In this document: positions 9,441-18,969 of the stretch, in pieces | Layout: every line of letters starts with the position of its first letter | Position numbering within the stretch: the first letter of the stretch is position 1 | From: Chloroflexota bacterium | GTDB taxonomy: Bacteria; Chloroflexota; Dehalococcoidia; Lucifugimonadales; Australimonadaceae | Assembly (NCBI GenBank): GCA_022561985.1 | Contig: JADFQE010000015.1 | Location: 1-33,289 of the forward strand | Direction of reading: 5' to 3' | Length of the DNA stretch: 33,289 nucleotides | Notes under the pieces: generated by a model | The model's input: only the letters and a program-made list of their open reading frames with translations | The model's database searches: none | What the model was told of the DNA's origin: nothing | Program-made: the position numbers and the translations under genes

Positions 9441-10400
9441 GTGCGACAGAGCTCCGCAAACGAACCCGTGATCGTCCGCGTCCCCGCTTCCACCGCGAAC
9501 CTGGGGCCCGGCTTCGACACGCTCGGGCTCGCCCTGTCCCTGTGGAACACGCTGCGCGTCGGCTGGGCCGAGGCGCCGTCGGTGACCGTCCACGGCGAGG
9601 GCGAGGGCCACCTGCGCACCGACGAGCGCAACCTGACCTACCGGGCCGCCGCACGCTTGCTCGATGAGGCCGGCGCCGGCGGGCGCCACCTCGCGATCGA
9701 GTCGTGGCAGGACGTGCCGCTGAGCCGCGGCCTCGGCTCAAGCTCGTGCGCGATCGCCGGCGGCATCTACGCCGCCAACGCGCTGCTCGGCCATCCGATC
9801 GAGGCGCACCGGCTCTTGGAGCTGGCCGCTGAGATCGAGGGCCACCCCGACAACGTCGCGCCCGCGCTGATGGGCGGCATGACCATCGCGCTCCGCGACG
9901 GAGAGTCCGTCCAGGCGGTGCCGATCCCCGTGCCGCCCGCCCTCCAGTGCGTCGTCTTCATCCCCGAGCGGCCGCTGGCCACCAAGAAGGCGCGCGAGGT
10001 CCTGCCCGCGACGGTCTCGCTCGAGGACGCCGTCCACAACGTCGGCCGCGCCGCCCTGCTGGTCGCCAGCTTCGCCCTCGACCGGCCGGAGTACCTGCGG
10101 CTCGCCACCCAGGACCGGCTGCACCAGCCGCAACGCCGCGCCATCTTCCGCGAGATGAAGGTGATCTTCGAGAGCGCGCTCCAGGCGGGCGCCCGCGGCG
10201 TGTTCCTCTCCGGCGCCGGACCCTCCGTCGTGGCGCTGACCACGAAGGGCGAGAACCGCGCCTTCACCATCGGCGTGGAGATGACCAACGCGGCCGACAA
10301 GGCAGGCCTGCCCGGCACCTTCCGGGTGCTGGACCCGGCGCCGGCCGGCGCCGAGGTGCTGCCCGAGCTCCCCCACGAGCTCCTGGCGGAGCTCGCCTGA
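9441..10400 (+). CDS. thrB: Homoserine kinase (GHMP family)
   Basis: VIVRVPASTANLGPGFDTLGLALSLWNTLRV...PLSRGLGSSSCAIAGGIYAAN...GVFLSGAGPSVVAL; GHMP motifs. Confidence 0.95.
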   Translation: MRQSSANEPVIVRVPASTANLGPGFDTLGLALSLWNTLRVGWAEAPSVTVHGEGEGHLRTDERNLTYRAAARLLDEAGAGGRHLAIESWQDVPLSRGLGSSSCAIAGGIYAANALLGHPIEAHRLLELAAEIEGHPDNVAPALMGGMTIALRDGESVQAVPIPVPPALQCVVFIPERPLATKKAREVLPATVSLEDAVHNVGRAALLVASFALDRPEYLRLATQDRLHQPQRRAIFREMKVIFESALQAGARGVFLSGAGPSVVALTTKGENRAFTIGVEMTNAADKAGLPGTFRVLDPAPAGAEVLPELPHELLAELA

Positions 10401-11665
10401 TGGCGCTCCTCGTGCAGAAGTACGGCGGGACGTCCATCGCGGACGCCGAGCGCATCCGCCACGTCGCCGGGCGCATCGTGCACGACCGTGCGGCCGGGAA
10501 CGATATCGCCGTGGTCGTCTCCGCGATGGGCAGCACGACCGACGAGCTGATCGAGCTCGCCCGCTCGATCGCCGCGGCCCCCGACCCGCGCGAGCTCGAC
10601 CTGCTGCTCTCCACCGGCGAGCTGGTCTCGTGCACGCTGATGGCGATGGCGGTCCGGGAGCTCGGCGCCGACGCCGTGAGCATGACCGGCGCGCAGGCCG
10701 GCATCCGCACGGACACCGCGCACGGCCGCGCGTCCATCGTCGCGCTCGATCCGAAGCGGGTGCGGCGCGAGCTCGACCGGGGCCGGATCGTCATCATCGC
10801 CGGCTTCCAGGGAACGACCGAGGACTCAGACGTGACCACCCTGGGGCGGGGCGGCTCGGACACGACCGCGGTTGCCCTGGCGGCGGCGCTCGGGGCCGAG
10901 CGCTGCGAGGTCTACACGGACGTGAGCGGCATCTACACGGCCGACCCGCGCGTCGTTCCGGATGCGCGGCAGCTCTCCGAGATCGGGTACGAGGAGATGC
11001 TGGAGCTCGCGAGCTACGGCGCCAAGATGCACCCGCGGGCGATCGAGCTCGCGGCGTGGTACCACGTGCCCGTCCTCGTTGCCGGCAGCGCGGAGGAGGC
11101 CGGCAGCACAGAGGAGCGCCCCGGCACGCTGATCCACGACCTGGAGACCCCCACGGGAGGCGAGATGGCAAGCACCGGCGAGATGGAGGCCCGCGATCGC
11201 GTGAGCGGCGTGACCTACGAGCGCGGCGTCGCGCGGATCACCATCCGCGCGGTGCCCGACCGCCCCGGCATCGTGGCGTCCGTGTTCGAGCCGCTGACTT
11301 GGGGCAACGTGAGTGTCGACACCATCGTCCAGAACGCCAGCGCCGACCGGCTCACCGACGTGTCCTTCACCGTGGCGAAGGCCGACGCCGGCGCCGCCCT
11401 CGACATCTCGCGCCGCGTCGCGAGCGAGATCGGCGCCGCCGAGTGCGTCAGCGACACGGACCTCGGCGCCGTCACCATCGTCGGGACGGGCATGCAGAAC
11501 GCCCCCGGATATGCCTCGCGCATGTTCCGCGCGCTGGCCGATGCGGGCATCAACATCGAGATGATCACCACCTCGCAGATCCGCATCACCTGCATCGTGG
11601 CCGAGGCGCAGCTCGATGAGGCCGTCCGCGTCCTCCACGCCGCCTTCGAGCTGGACAAGCCCTAG
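10400..11665 (+). CDS. lysC: Aspartate kinase
   Basis: MALLVQKYGGTSIADAERIRHVAGRIV...VVVSAMGSTTDELIEL...FQGTTEDSDVTTLGRGGSDTTAVALAAAL...EVYTDVSGIYTADPR; C-terminal ACT domains. TGATG overlap with thrB. Confidence 0.96.
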   Translation: MALLVQKYGGTSIADAERIRHVAGRIVHDRAAGNDIAVVVSAMGSTTDELIELARSIAAAPDPRELDLLLSTGELVSCTLMAMAVRELGADAVSMTGAQAGIRTDTAHGRASIVALDPKRVRRELDRGRIVIIAGFQGTTEDSDVTTLGRGGSDTTAVALAAALGAERCEVYTDVSGIYTADPRVVPDARQLSEIGYEEMLELASYGAKMHPRAIELAAWYHVPVLVAGSAEEAGSTEERPGTLIHDLETPTGGEMASTGEMEARDRVSGVTYERGVARITIRAVPDRPGIVASVFEPLTWGNVSVDTIVQNASADRLTDVSFTVAKADAGAALDISRRVASEIGAAECVSDTDLGAVTIVGTGMQNAPGYASRMFRALADAGINIEMITTSQIRITCIVAEAQLDEAVRVLHAAFELDKP

Positions 11666-11671
11666 CTCCAC

Positions 11672-11685
11672 GGGGCCGCGGCCCC
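11672..11685. terminator. Palindrome GGGGCCGCGGCCCC shortly downstream of lysC (possible terminator stem)
   Basis: Perfect 14-nt palindrome 7 nt after the lysC stop; no U-tract. Confidence 0.35.
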
Positions 11686-11830
11686 GGCAAACCGTCCGGA
11701 AATCCGGTCACACGGTGCTCCCAAAAGGCATTGACGGCGCTCCCACGGATGCGCAACCTAGCGCGCATCAGGTAACGGCGGCGTGGAACGCCTCCGGCGG
11801 GGCAGATCCACCTCGCCCATCGTCATATCC

Positions 11831-12253
11831 ATGGCAACGATAGAAGAGATCCTAACGAGATCGGTGGTGATAGCGGTCGTGGGGCTGTCCGACCGGGAGA
11901 ACCGGCCGAGCCACAGCGTTGCGAAGTACCTGCAGTCGCAGGGCTACCGCATCATCCCCGTGAACCCGCAGCTCACCGGCCCGGTGCTGGGCGAGCAGCC
12001 GTACCCGGACCTGGGATCGGTGCCGGAGCACATCGACCTGGTCGATGTCTTCCGGCGGGCGGCCGACGTGCCGCCGGTGGTGGAATCGGCCATCGAGGCC
12101 GGAGCGTCGGCGGTGTGGATGCAATTGGGGATCATCCACGAGGAGGCCGCCGAGCGCGCACGGGAAGCTGGGCTGGACGTGGTGATGGACCGATGCACCG
12201 CGATCGAGCACCGGCTCCTCGTCGGAGCGGGAAGGATCCCGCGAAGAAGCTGA
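11831..12253 (+). CDS. CoA-binding protein
   Basis: VVIAVVGLSDRENRPSHSVAKYLQSQGYRIIPVNPQLTGPVLGEQPYPDLGSVPEHIDLVDVFRRAADVPPVVESAIEAGASAVWMQLGI. Confidence 0.9.
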   Translation: MATIEEILTRSVVIAVVGLSDRENRPSHSVAKYLQSQGYRIIPVNPQLTGPVLGEQPYPDLGSVPEHIDLVDVFRRAADVPPVVESAIEAGASAVWMQLGIIHEEAAERAREAGLDVVMDRCTAIEHRLLVGAGRIPRRS

Positions 12254-12302
12254 ATCAAAACGCGGCGCCGAAGGGGGCGAGGCGCGGGCGATCCGGAGAA
12301 TG

Positions 12303-13157
12303 GACATGGTGTACCGAGAAGACGATGCCGTCAGGGCGCTGAAGGAGAGGACGAGGGAGGCTGTCGCCCTCGCGATGGAGGGCCGCTGGAAAGAGGCCGC
12401 CGCCATCAACCGGGAGCTCACCGAGGTGGAGCCGGCCGGGCTCGATGCGTGGAACCGCCTCGGCAAGGCCCTGCTTGAGATGGGCGACGCCAAGGGCGCG
12501 AGGGGTGCGTTCGCCAAGGCGGTCGAGATCGACCCGGCGAATGCCATCGCCCACAAGAACCTCGACCGGCTCGCCGCCCTCCCGGCGAAGGCGCGCGCCA
12601 CGAAGCGCGCCGCCACGTCCGCGGCCCCGCACCGCTTCTTCATCAACGACGGCTCGAAGACGGCGCACGTGGCGCTCATGGGCTGCGCGCACGCCAAGGA
12701 CCGCGCCCTCGTCTCGCCCGGCGCGCTGGTGCGGCTCGAGCGGAGAGGCGACTCGCTGATCGTCCACACGGAGGACGGCGAGCGCCTGGGCATGGTCCCG
12801 CCGAAGCTCGGACGCCGGCTCAGCCGCCTCATGGAGGGCGGGAACGAGTACGGCGGCGCCGTGGCCAGCACCACCGGCGACACGATACGGGTCGTGCTCC
12901 ACGAGACCTACCAGCACCCGTCGCTGCGCTCGACGGTCTCCTTCCCGGCCTCGACCGCGAGCGCCGAGCCGGTCAGGACCGCAGCCGGCCCCAGCGCACC
13001 CGTGAGCGCGCCGGCGCTTGATATGGCCCGGTGGGCTGAGGACGACCCGGAGCGCAGCGCCAGCCTGGTCGGCGCCGGCGTGGGCGCGGTGCTCGACGGC
13101 GGCATGCCGGACGACTCGACGCTGCGCGAGGTGCCCGAGCTACCGGAGCAGGCGTGA
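12303..13157 (+). CDS. Tetratricopeptide-repeat protein (hypothetical function)
   Basis: TPR-like helices EGRWKEAAAINRELTEVEPAGLDAWNRLGKALLEMGDAKGARGAFAKAVEIDPANAIAHKNLDRL followed by a small C-terminal domain. Confidence 0.8.
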   Translation, partial: DMVYREDDAVRALKERTREAVALAMEGRWKEAAAINRELTEVEPAGLDAWNRLGKALLEMGDAKGARGAFAKAVEIDPANAIAHKNLDRLAALPAKARATKRAATSAAPHRFFINDGSKTAHVALMGCAHAKDRALVSPGALVRLERRGDSLIVHTEDGERLGMVPPKLGRRLSRLMEGGNEYGGAVASTTGDTIRVVLHETYQHPSLRSTVSFPASTASAEPVRTAAGPSAPVSAPALDMARWAEDDPERSASLVGAGVGAVLDGGMPDDSTLREVPELPEQA

Positions 13158-13161
13158 GGCG

Positions 13162-15264
13162 TCAGCCGGACTGAGGTCCATCGAGGCTCTCGGCGAGCAG
13201 CTCGAGCAGGTCCTTCGCCTGCTTGGTGTCGCCCATGCCCTTGGCCCCGATCCCCTCCTCCATCATCTGGAGGCAGAAGGGGCAGGAGACGCCGACGATG
13301 TCGGCGCCGGTCTCGAGGAAGTGGTCGGTCCGGATGTGGTTGACCCGGGTGCCCTCCTCCTCCATCCACATGCGCCCGCCGCCCGCGCCGCAGCAGAACC
13401 CACGCTCGCGGCAGCGGTCCTCGCCCATCTCGACGAGCGTCAGCCCCGGGATCGCCTCCGCGATCTCCCGCGGCGGGTCGTAGATGCCGTTGTGCCGCCC
13501 CAGGTAGCACGAGTCGTGGTAGGCGACCGTGGCCTCGATGCGGGCAACGGGCTTGATGCGCCCCTCGCGCACGAGCTCCGCGACGTACTCGGTGTAGTGC
13601 AGCACCTCGAAGTTGCCCCCGAGCTGCGGGTACTCGTTCTTGATCGTGTTGAAGCAGTGGGGGCAGAGCGTGAGCACCTTCTTCACGCCATAACCCTGCA
13701 TCGTTGCGATGTTCTGCTCGGCGAGCGTCTGGTAGAGATACTCGTTGCCCATGCGCCGGGCCGGATCGCCCGTGCACGCCTCCTCGTTGCCCAGCACGCG
13801 GTAGCGCACGCCAGCGCGCTTGAGCACTGCGGCCATCGCCCGCGCGGCGGCCTGGTTGCGGGTGTTCAGCGCCGTCGTGCAGCCCACCCACAAAAGCACC
13901 TCGTGCTCCGGGTCCTCCGCCATCGTCACGGCGCCCGTGCCCTCCATCCAATCCGTTCGCGTCGCCTGCGTGCCGCGCCACGGGTGCCCTCGCTGCTCCA
14001 TCGACGCCATCGCGTCCATCGCCGTCTGGGGCGCGGCCGCCTCCTCCATCGTGAGGAAGCGGCGCATGTCGACGATGGTGTCGATGTGCTCGACGCCCGC
14101 CGGGCATGCCTCCTCGCACGCGCCGCAGGTCGTGCACGCCCACAGCGCGTCGGGCCCGATGAAGTCGTGGACCAGCGAGCGCTCCGGGTCAGCGGCCGGC
14201 TCCCCACCCGCCGCCGCGAGCAGCGCCGGGGCCCGGTATTCCATATACGCCTTGGCGTCCTGGATCACCCTGCGCGGCGAGAGCGGCTTGCCGCTGGCGA
14301 AGGCCGGACACTGGTCCTCGCAGCGCCCGCAGTTCGTGCAGGCGTCGAAGTCCAGGAGCTGCTTCGTGGTGAGCTGGCCCAGGTCGCGGGCGCCGAAACT
14401 CTCCAAGCTCTCAAGCGCGCCCATGGGCCGCAGCGCCCCCTTCGGCCGCGTGAGCGAGGTGCGCATGAGCAGGCTCAGCGGGCTCACGAAGATGTGCATC
14501 AGCGGTCCGAAGCGCACGGCCGCGTACACGAAGGTCGCCGAGAACAGCGCGGCATGCGCCCACCACAGCACGAAGTGGCTCACCTCCATCGCGTAGAGGG
14601 TCATGCCGCTCGCGCGCAGGCCAAAGGCTATCGAATAGCTCACCGGCGACCAGGCAGCCCACTCGGGGTGGTACAGCGCACTCGTCGGCTCCATCTCGGT
14701 GGCCGCCATGCGCAGCGCCTGGAGCACGAAGCCGGAGAGCGCCATCGCCAGCAACGCCCAGAGCAGCACGCCGTTCTCGAGCATGGTGTTCAGCCGGGGT
14801 GGCCGGATGACGTAGCGGCGGTAGGCCGCGAGCCCGATGCCGGCGAGGAGCATCAGCCCACCGATGTCCCACACAAGCTCGAGCTGCACGCCGATCAGGG
14901 CCGTGGGGAAGACCCAGCCCGCATAGCGCTCGACGTTGAACTCGACCGCTGCGAGCGTCGTGGCGACGAACAGCACGGCGATGCCCCAAAAGATCAGCGC
15001 GTGCATCACGCCGGGGTAGCGCTCGTGGCGCACGAGCCGCCGGTGGCCGAAGCCCTCGGCGAGCAGCGTCCGCAACCCTGCGCGCACTCGCGGGCCCCAG
15101 GGCCCAGCGTCCGGGTCCGGCGCGCCGAGCCGCCAGATGCGCGAGCGCCCGTAGAGCGCCCACGCGACCGCCACGACCGCGACGAGGGCGCTCAGGTAGA
15201 CGAGGGCGCCCAGCGGGTAGCCGATGTTCCAGAAGTCGAGGCGTCCGTTGAGGTCGGGGGGCAA
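13162..15264 (-). CDS. Fused membrane/Fe-S oxidoreductase: NarI-like TM domain + 2x[4Fe-4S] + two CCG domains (HdrBC/GlpC-like; possible ETF:menaquinone oxidoreductase EtfD/FadF type)
   Basis: N-terminal TM helices, CTNCGRCEDQCP and CTTCGACEEACP ferredoxin motifs, CCG motifs ...CPHCFNTIKNEYP...YHDSCYLGRHN...GFCCGAGGGRMW...SCPFCLQMMEEG. TTG start proposed by ORF track. Confidence 0.88.
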   Translation of the reverse strand: MPPDLNGRLDFWNIGYPLGALVYLSALVAVVAVAWALYGRSRIWRLGAPDPDAGPWGPRVRAGLRTLLAEGFGHRRLVRHERYPGVMHALIFWGIAVLFVATTLAAVEFNVERYAGWVFPTALIGVQLELVWDIGGLMLLAGIGLAAYRRYVIRPPRLNTMLENGVLLWALLAMALSGFVLQALRMAATEMEPTSALYHPEWAAWSPVSYSIAFGLRASGMTLYAMEVSHFVLWWAHAALFSATFVYAAVRFGPLMHIFVSPLSLLMRTSLTRPKGALRPMGALESLESFGARDLGQLTTKQLLDFDACTNCGRCEDQCPAFASGKPLSPRRVIQDAKAYMEYRAPALLAAAGGEPAADPERSLVHDFIGPDALWACTTCGACEEACPAGVEHIDTIVDMRRFLTMEEAAAPQTAMDAMASMEQRGHPWRGTQATRTDWMEGTGAVTMAEDPEHEVLLWVGCTTALNTRNQAAARAMAAVLKRAGVRYRVLGNEEACTGDPARRMGNEYLYQTLAEQNIATMQGYGVKKVLTLCPHCFNTIKNEYPQLGGNFEVLHYTEYVAELVREGRIKPVARIEATVAYHDSCYLGRHNGIYDPPREIAEAIPGLTLVEMGEDRCRERGFCCGAGGGRMWMEEEGTRVNHIRTDHFLETGADIVGVSCPFCLQMMEEGIGAKGMGDTKQAKDLLELLAESLDGPQSG

Positions 15265-15267
15265 GGG

Positions 15268-15323
15268 CAGGCTCCGTGCCTGGTAAGGGGTCTGGGGGTC
15301 ATGTACGCAGTGCGGACCCCCAG
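15268..15323. promoter_or_regulatory. Two hairpins in the sucD / Fe-S oxidoreductase intergenic region
   Basis: CAGGC-TCCGT-GCCTG (15268-15282) and CTGGGGGTC-N14-GACCCCCAG (15292-15323), both perfect inverted repeats. Confidence 0.6.
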
Positions 15324-15394
15324 CCGTCCAAACGCCGCGTGGCGGCCCGGCGGGTCGCGCGGCAGTGTAGCACGCGGCCGGGCGGCCGCAGGCG

Positions 15395-16273
15395 CTACCC
15401 GCCCAGCATCGCGCTCACGGTCGCGCCGATGTCGGCGGGCGTTGGGATGGTGTGGCAGCCGGCGGCCTCAAGCGCTGCGACCTTCGCCGAGGCGAGGGCA
15501 GCCTCGCCGGTGATGACGGCGCCTGCGTGGCCCATCCGGCGGCCCGGAGGCGCCGTCTGGCCGACGATGAGGCTCGCCACCGGCTTGCGGACGTGCTCCT
15601 TGATATAAGCGGCCGCCTGCTGCTCCTTCGTGCCGCCGATCTCGCCGATGAGCACGATGGCCTCGGTCTCGGGGTCGTCGTTGAAGAGCGCGAGCACGTC
15701 CACGAAGCTGGTGCCGGAGACGGGGTCGCCGCCGATGCCCACGCACGTCGACTGCCCGATGCCCGCCTTCGTGAGCTGGTCGACGGCCTCGTACGTCAGC
15801 GTGCCGGAGCGCGAGACGACGCCGACCTTGCCCGGCGTGTGTATGTTGCCCGGCATGATGCCGATCTTGGCCTTGGAGCCGGGGCTGATGAGGCCGGGGC
15901 AGTTGGGGCCGATGAGCCGCGTCGCCTTGCCCTCCAGGTAGCGGACGACGAAGGTCGAGTCGCGCACCGGCACGCCCTCGGTGATGCAGACCACCAGCGG
16001 GACGCCGGCATCGGCCGACTCCAAGATGGCATCGGCCGCGAAGGGCGGCGGCACGAAGATGAGCGCGACGTTCGCGTCCGTCTCGCGCACGGCCGCCCTG
16101 ACGCTGTTGAAGACCGGCACGCTCCCGCCGAAGGTCTCGCCGCCCTTGCCGGGCGTCACGCCGGCGACGAGGTTCGTCCCGTAGGCGGCGCAGCGCTCGG
16201 CGTGGAAGCTGCCCTCGCGCCCGGTGATGCCCTGGATGAGCAGCCGCGTGTTGCCGTCGACCAGGATGCTCAT
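15395..16273 (-). CDS. sucD: Succinate--CoA ligase [ADP/GDP-forming] subunit alpha
   Basis: [58 protein letters not shown]...[11 protein letters not shown]. Confidence 0.97.
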   Translation of the reverse strand: MSILVDGNTRLLIQGITGREGSFHAERCAAYGTNLVAGVTPGKGGETFGGSVPVFNSVRAAVRETDANVALIFVPPPFAADAILESADAGVPLVVCITEGVPVRDSTFVVRYLEGKATRLIGPNCPGLISPGSKAKIGIMPGNIHTPGKVGVVSRSGTLTYEAVDQLTKAGIGQSTCVGIGGDPVSGTSFVDVLALFNDDPETEAIVLIGEIGGTKEQQAAAYIKEHVRKPVASLIVGQTAPPGRRMGHAGAVITGEAALASAKVAALEAAGCHTIPTPADIGATVSAMLGG

Positions 16274-17418
16274 CGCGCGATCGCCTCGGCGGCCTCGCGG
16301 AGCGTGTCCACCAGCTCGATGGCGAGCCCCGAGTCGGCCAGGACCTGCTTGCCCTCGTCCGCGTTCGTGCCCAGCATCCGCACGACCAGCGGCGGGCGGC
16401 GGTCCGCCTTGGCGTAGGCGTCAACGATGCCGCGAGCCGCGATGTCGCAGCGCAAGATCCCGCCGAAGATGTTCACGAGCACCCGCTCGACGCTGGCGTC
16501 GGAGAGCATGAGGAGGATGGCGGTCGCTATCTTCTCCTCGTTGGCCCCGCCGCCCACGTCCAGGAAGTTGGCCGGATCAGCGCCCGCCGACTTCACGATG
16601 TCCATGGTGGCCATGGCAAGCCCGGCGCCGTTGACCAGACAGCCAACGTTGCCGTCGAGCTTCACATACGCGATACCAGCTTCGGACGCCTCGACCTCGA
16701 GTGGTTCCTCCTGCGCCGTATCGCGCAGCGCGGCTGCGTCCGCGTGCCGGAACAGCGCGTCGTCGTCCAGGCTCATCTTGGCATCGAGCGCCAGCAGCCG
16801 CCCGTCCTTGGTCAGCACCAGCGGGTTGATCTCGATCATGCTGGCGTCGGTGTCCATGAACGCCTTGTAGCAAGCCTCGGCCAGGGCCACGAAGGGCCGG
16901 ACGGCCGACGCCGGCAGCTCCAGCGCCTCCGCCAGCCGCCTGCCCTGGAAGGGCTGGAGGCCGATGGCCGGGTCGATGGGCTCCGTGAGGACCCGATCGG
17001 GCGTCTCGCGGGCGACCTCCTCGATCTCCATGCCGCCCGCCGAGGAGACGATGACGACCGGGCGGCGCCGCTCGCCGTCGGTGATGACGCTGAAGTAGAG
17101 CTCCCGGTCGATGTCCACGGTCTGCTCGACGAGCACCTTGTGGACCGGCGCTCCCTGGGGGCCGGTCTGGAAGGTCACGAGCGTCGTGCCGATCAGCGAT
17201 GCGGCGATGGTCCCGGCCTCCGCGGGCTCGGACGCCACCTTGACGCCACCCGCCTTGCCGCGGCCTCCCGCGTGGACCTGCGCCTTGACGACGACGCGGC
17301 CGCCCAGGCGGACGGCGGCATCGACAGCCTCGGCGGCGCTCGATGCGACGTGGGCCTCCGGCACCGGGACGCCGTACCCAGCCAGGAGTTCTTTGGCCTG
17401 GTATTCGTGTAGTTTCAT
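16270..17418 (-). CDS. sucC: Succinate--CoA ligase subunit beta
   Basis: [27 protein letters not shown]...[20 protein letters not shown]...[21 protein letters not shown]...; ATGA overlap with sucD. Confidence 0.97.
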   Translation of the reverse strand: MKLHEYQAKELLAGYGVPVPEAHVASSAAEAVDAAVRLGGRVVVKAQVHAGGRGKAGGVKVASEPAEAGTIAASLIGTTLVTFQTGPQGAPVHKVLVEQTVDIDRELYFSVITDGERRRPVVIVSSAGGMEIEEVARETPDRVLTEPIDPAIGLQPFQGRRLAEALELPASAVRPFVALAEACYKAFMDTDASMIEINPLVLTKDGRLLALDAKMSLDDDALFRHADAAALRDTAQEEPLEVEASEAGIAYVKLDGNVGCLVNGAGLAMATMDIVKSAGADPANFLDVGGGANEEKIATAILLMLSDASVERVLVNIFGGILRCDIAARGIVDAYAKADRRPPLVVRMLGTNADEGKQVLADSGLAIELVDTLREAAEAIAR

Positions 17419-17524
17419 GCGTGAGGGAGCGTTGGCGGACAGGCCGCCGCGGCGAGGGCATGATAGCAGACGGGGGGCCCAGGCAGCCCGGTGGCCGGCC
17501 GCTCCCTGCACAGGATCGCGCTGC

Positions 17525-17530
17525 TACAAT
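17525..17530 (+). promoter_or_regulatory. Candidate -10 box TACAAT upstream of alpha/beta hydrolase
   Basis: CTGCTACAATGCCCG, about 45 nt before ATG 17575. Confidence 0.4.
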
Positions 17531-17574
17531 GCCCGCCAGACGGGGACCCATCGAGCACGCTGAGGAGGAGATCC

Positions 17575-18444
17575 ATGCTGGTCGATCTCGTCGATACGAC
17601 AACGAGCGATGGCGTCAAGCTGCACGGCATCTTCCTGGAGCCGGAGCACCCGCGCACGGACCTGATCGTGGACGCCGTGCTCATGGTCCACGGCTCGGGC
17701 GGGAACTTCTACGCGTCGCCGTCCAACCCCCGCGCGGCCCGGCTGCGGGACGCGGGCATCCCCGTGGTGCTCTTCAACACGCGGGGCCACGACGTGGTCG
17801 GCGGCCGCTCGGGCGACGTGAAGCTGGGCAACGCCTTCGAGGTCCTCGACGACTGCCGCATGGACCTCAAGGCAGCGGTCGCGTGGCTGGTCGACCGCGG
17901 CTACCCGCGGGTTGCCATCTGGGGCAGCAGCCTGGGGGCGACGAAGGTGGTCTACGCACAGGCGCACAACCAGGACCCGCACGTCGGCGCCGTGATCGCG
18001 CTCGGGCCGCTGCGCTTCTCGCACGAGTACTACTCCGCGTGCGAGATGAAGGAGCTGCACCTGAAGCACTACGAGGAGGCCAAGGCCTTGGTCGCGGCCG
18101 GGAAGCCGAACCAGCTCATGCCCGTGGACTTCCCGAACCCCAACGCCCTCTTCTCGGCGGCGGTGCACCTGGACCGCCACTGCAGCGAGCGCTACGACAT
18201 CACCAAGGCGCACTCGGACAAGGTCACCTGCCCCTTCCTGATCCTCACCGGGAGCGAGGAGAAGCACCCGCGGATGCTGGATGTGGGACGCGACATGCAC
18301 GAGCTCGTCAAGGGCAACCCAGGGACCAGGTGGGTCCACGTCGAGGGCGGCGAGCACGGGCTGCACAACATGGACGACCTCCTGTTCGACGAGATCCTCG
18401 GCTGGCTGTCGGGCGCGAAGGCCCCGGCCGCCGTTGGGAGCTAG
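17575..18444 (+). CDS. Alpha/beta hydrolase
   Basis: MLVDLVDTTTSDGVKLHGIFLEP...VLMVHGSGGNFYAS...VAIWGSSLGATKVVYA (GxSxG)...; GAGGAGGAG Shine-Dalgarno upstream. Confidence 0.88.
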   Translation: MLVDLVDTTTSDGVKLHGIFLEPEHPRTDLIVDAVLMVHGSGGNFYASPSNPRAARLRDAGIPVVLFNTRGHDVVGGRSGDVKLGNAFEVLDDCRMDLKAAVAWLVDRGYPRVAIWGSSLGATKVVYAQAHNQDPHVGAVIALGPLRFSHEYYSACEMKELHLKHYEEAKALVAAGKPNQLMPVDFPNPNALFSAAVHLDRHCSERYDITKAHSDKVTCPFLILTGSEEKHPRMLDVGRDMHELVKGNPGTRWVHVEGGEHGLHNMDDLLFDEILGWLSGAKAPAAVGS

Positions 18445-18450
18445 CCTCCC

Positions 18451-18969
18451 ATGAGCGAGCGCGTCGTGAGCGTCTCGCCCGAGCTGTTCCGCTCGGCGTG
18501 GCGCAAGTTCGCCACCGGCGTGAGCATCGTCACGACCCGGCAGCCGGACGGCGGCGCCTACGCCACGACCGCGAACTCCGTGGCCTCCGTCTCCCTCGAC
18601 CCGCTGCTGGTGCTGGTGAGCTTCGGCAACGGCGGCACGACGCATGCCAACCTCGTGCGGGAGCGGCGCTTCGGCATCAACATCCTGCGCGACGACCAGG
18701 CCGCCATCGCGCAGCGCTACGCGGCGAGCCCACCGGAGGAGCGCCGGCTTCTCCCCCCGGCGCACCGGCTGCTGCCCAGCGGCACGGCGTTGCTTAACGA
18801 TGCGCTCGCGCGGATGGACTGCCGCGTGGTGAGCGACGTGGGCGCCGGAGACCACACGGTGTTCATCGCCGAGGTGGAGCACATCGAGGTGAGCGGCGGC
18901 GCGCCTCTCATCTTCTACGACGGCCGGTACGGCACCGTCGCCGAGGCGGGCCCGGAGCCAACGCCGTGA
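18451..18969 (+). CDS. Flavin reductase family protein (FMN-binding split barrel)
   Basis: FRSAWRKFATGVSIVTTRQPDGGAYATTANSVASVSLDPLLVLVSFGNGGTTHANLVRERRFGINILRDDQAAIAQRYA. Confidence 0.92.
   Translation: MSERVVSVSPELFRSAWRKFATGVSIVTTRQPDGGAYATTANSVASVSLDPLLVLVSFGNGGTTHANLVRERRFGINILRDDQAAIAQRYAASPPEERRLLPPAHRLLPSGTALLNDALARMDCRVVSDVGAGDHTVFIAEVEHIEVSGGAPLIFYDGRYGTVAEAGPEPTP

Noticed and set aside
13018-15513. 831-aa plus-strand ORF opposite the Fe-S oxidoreductase
   Set aside because: Composition is antisense-like and it runs through unrelated genes; the minus-strand Cys motifs are decisive.
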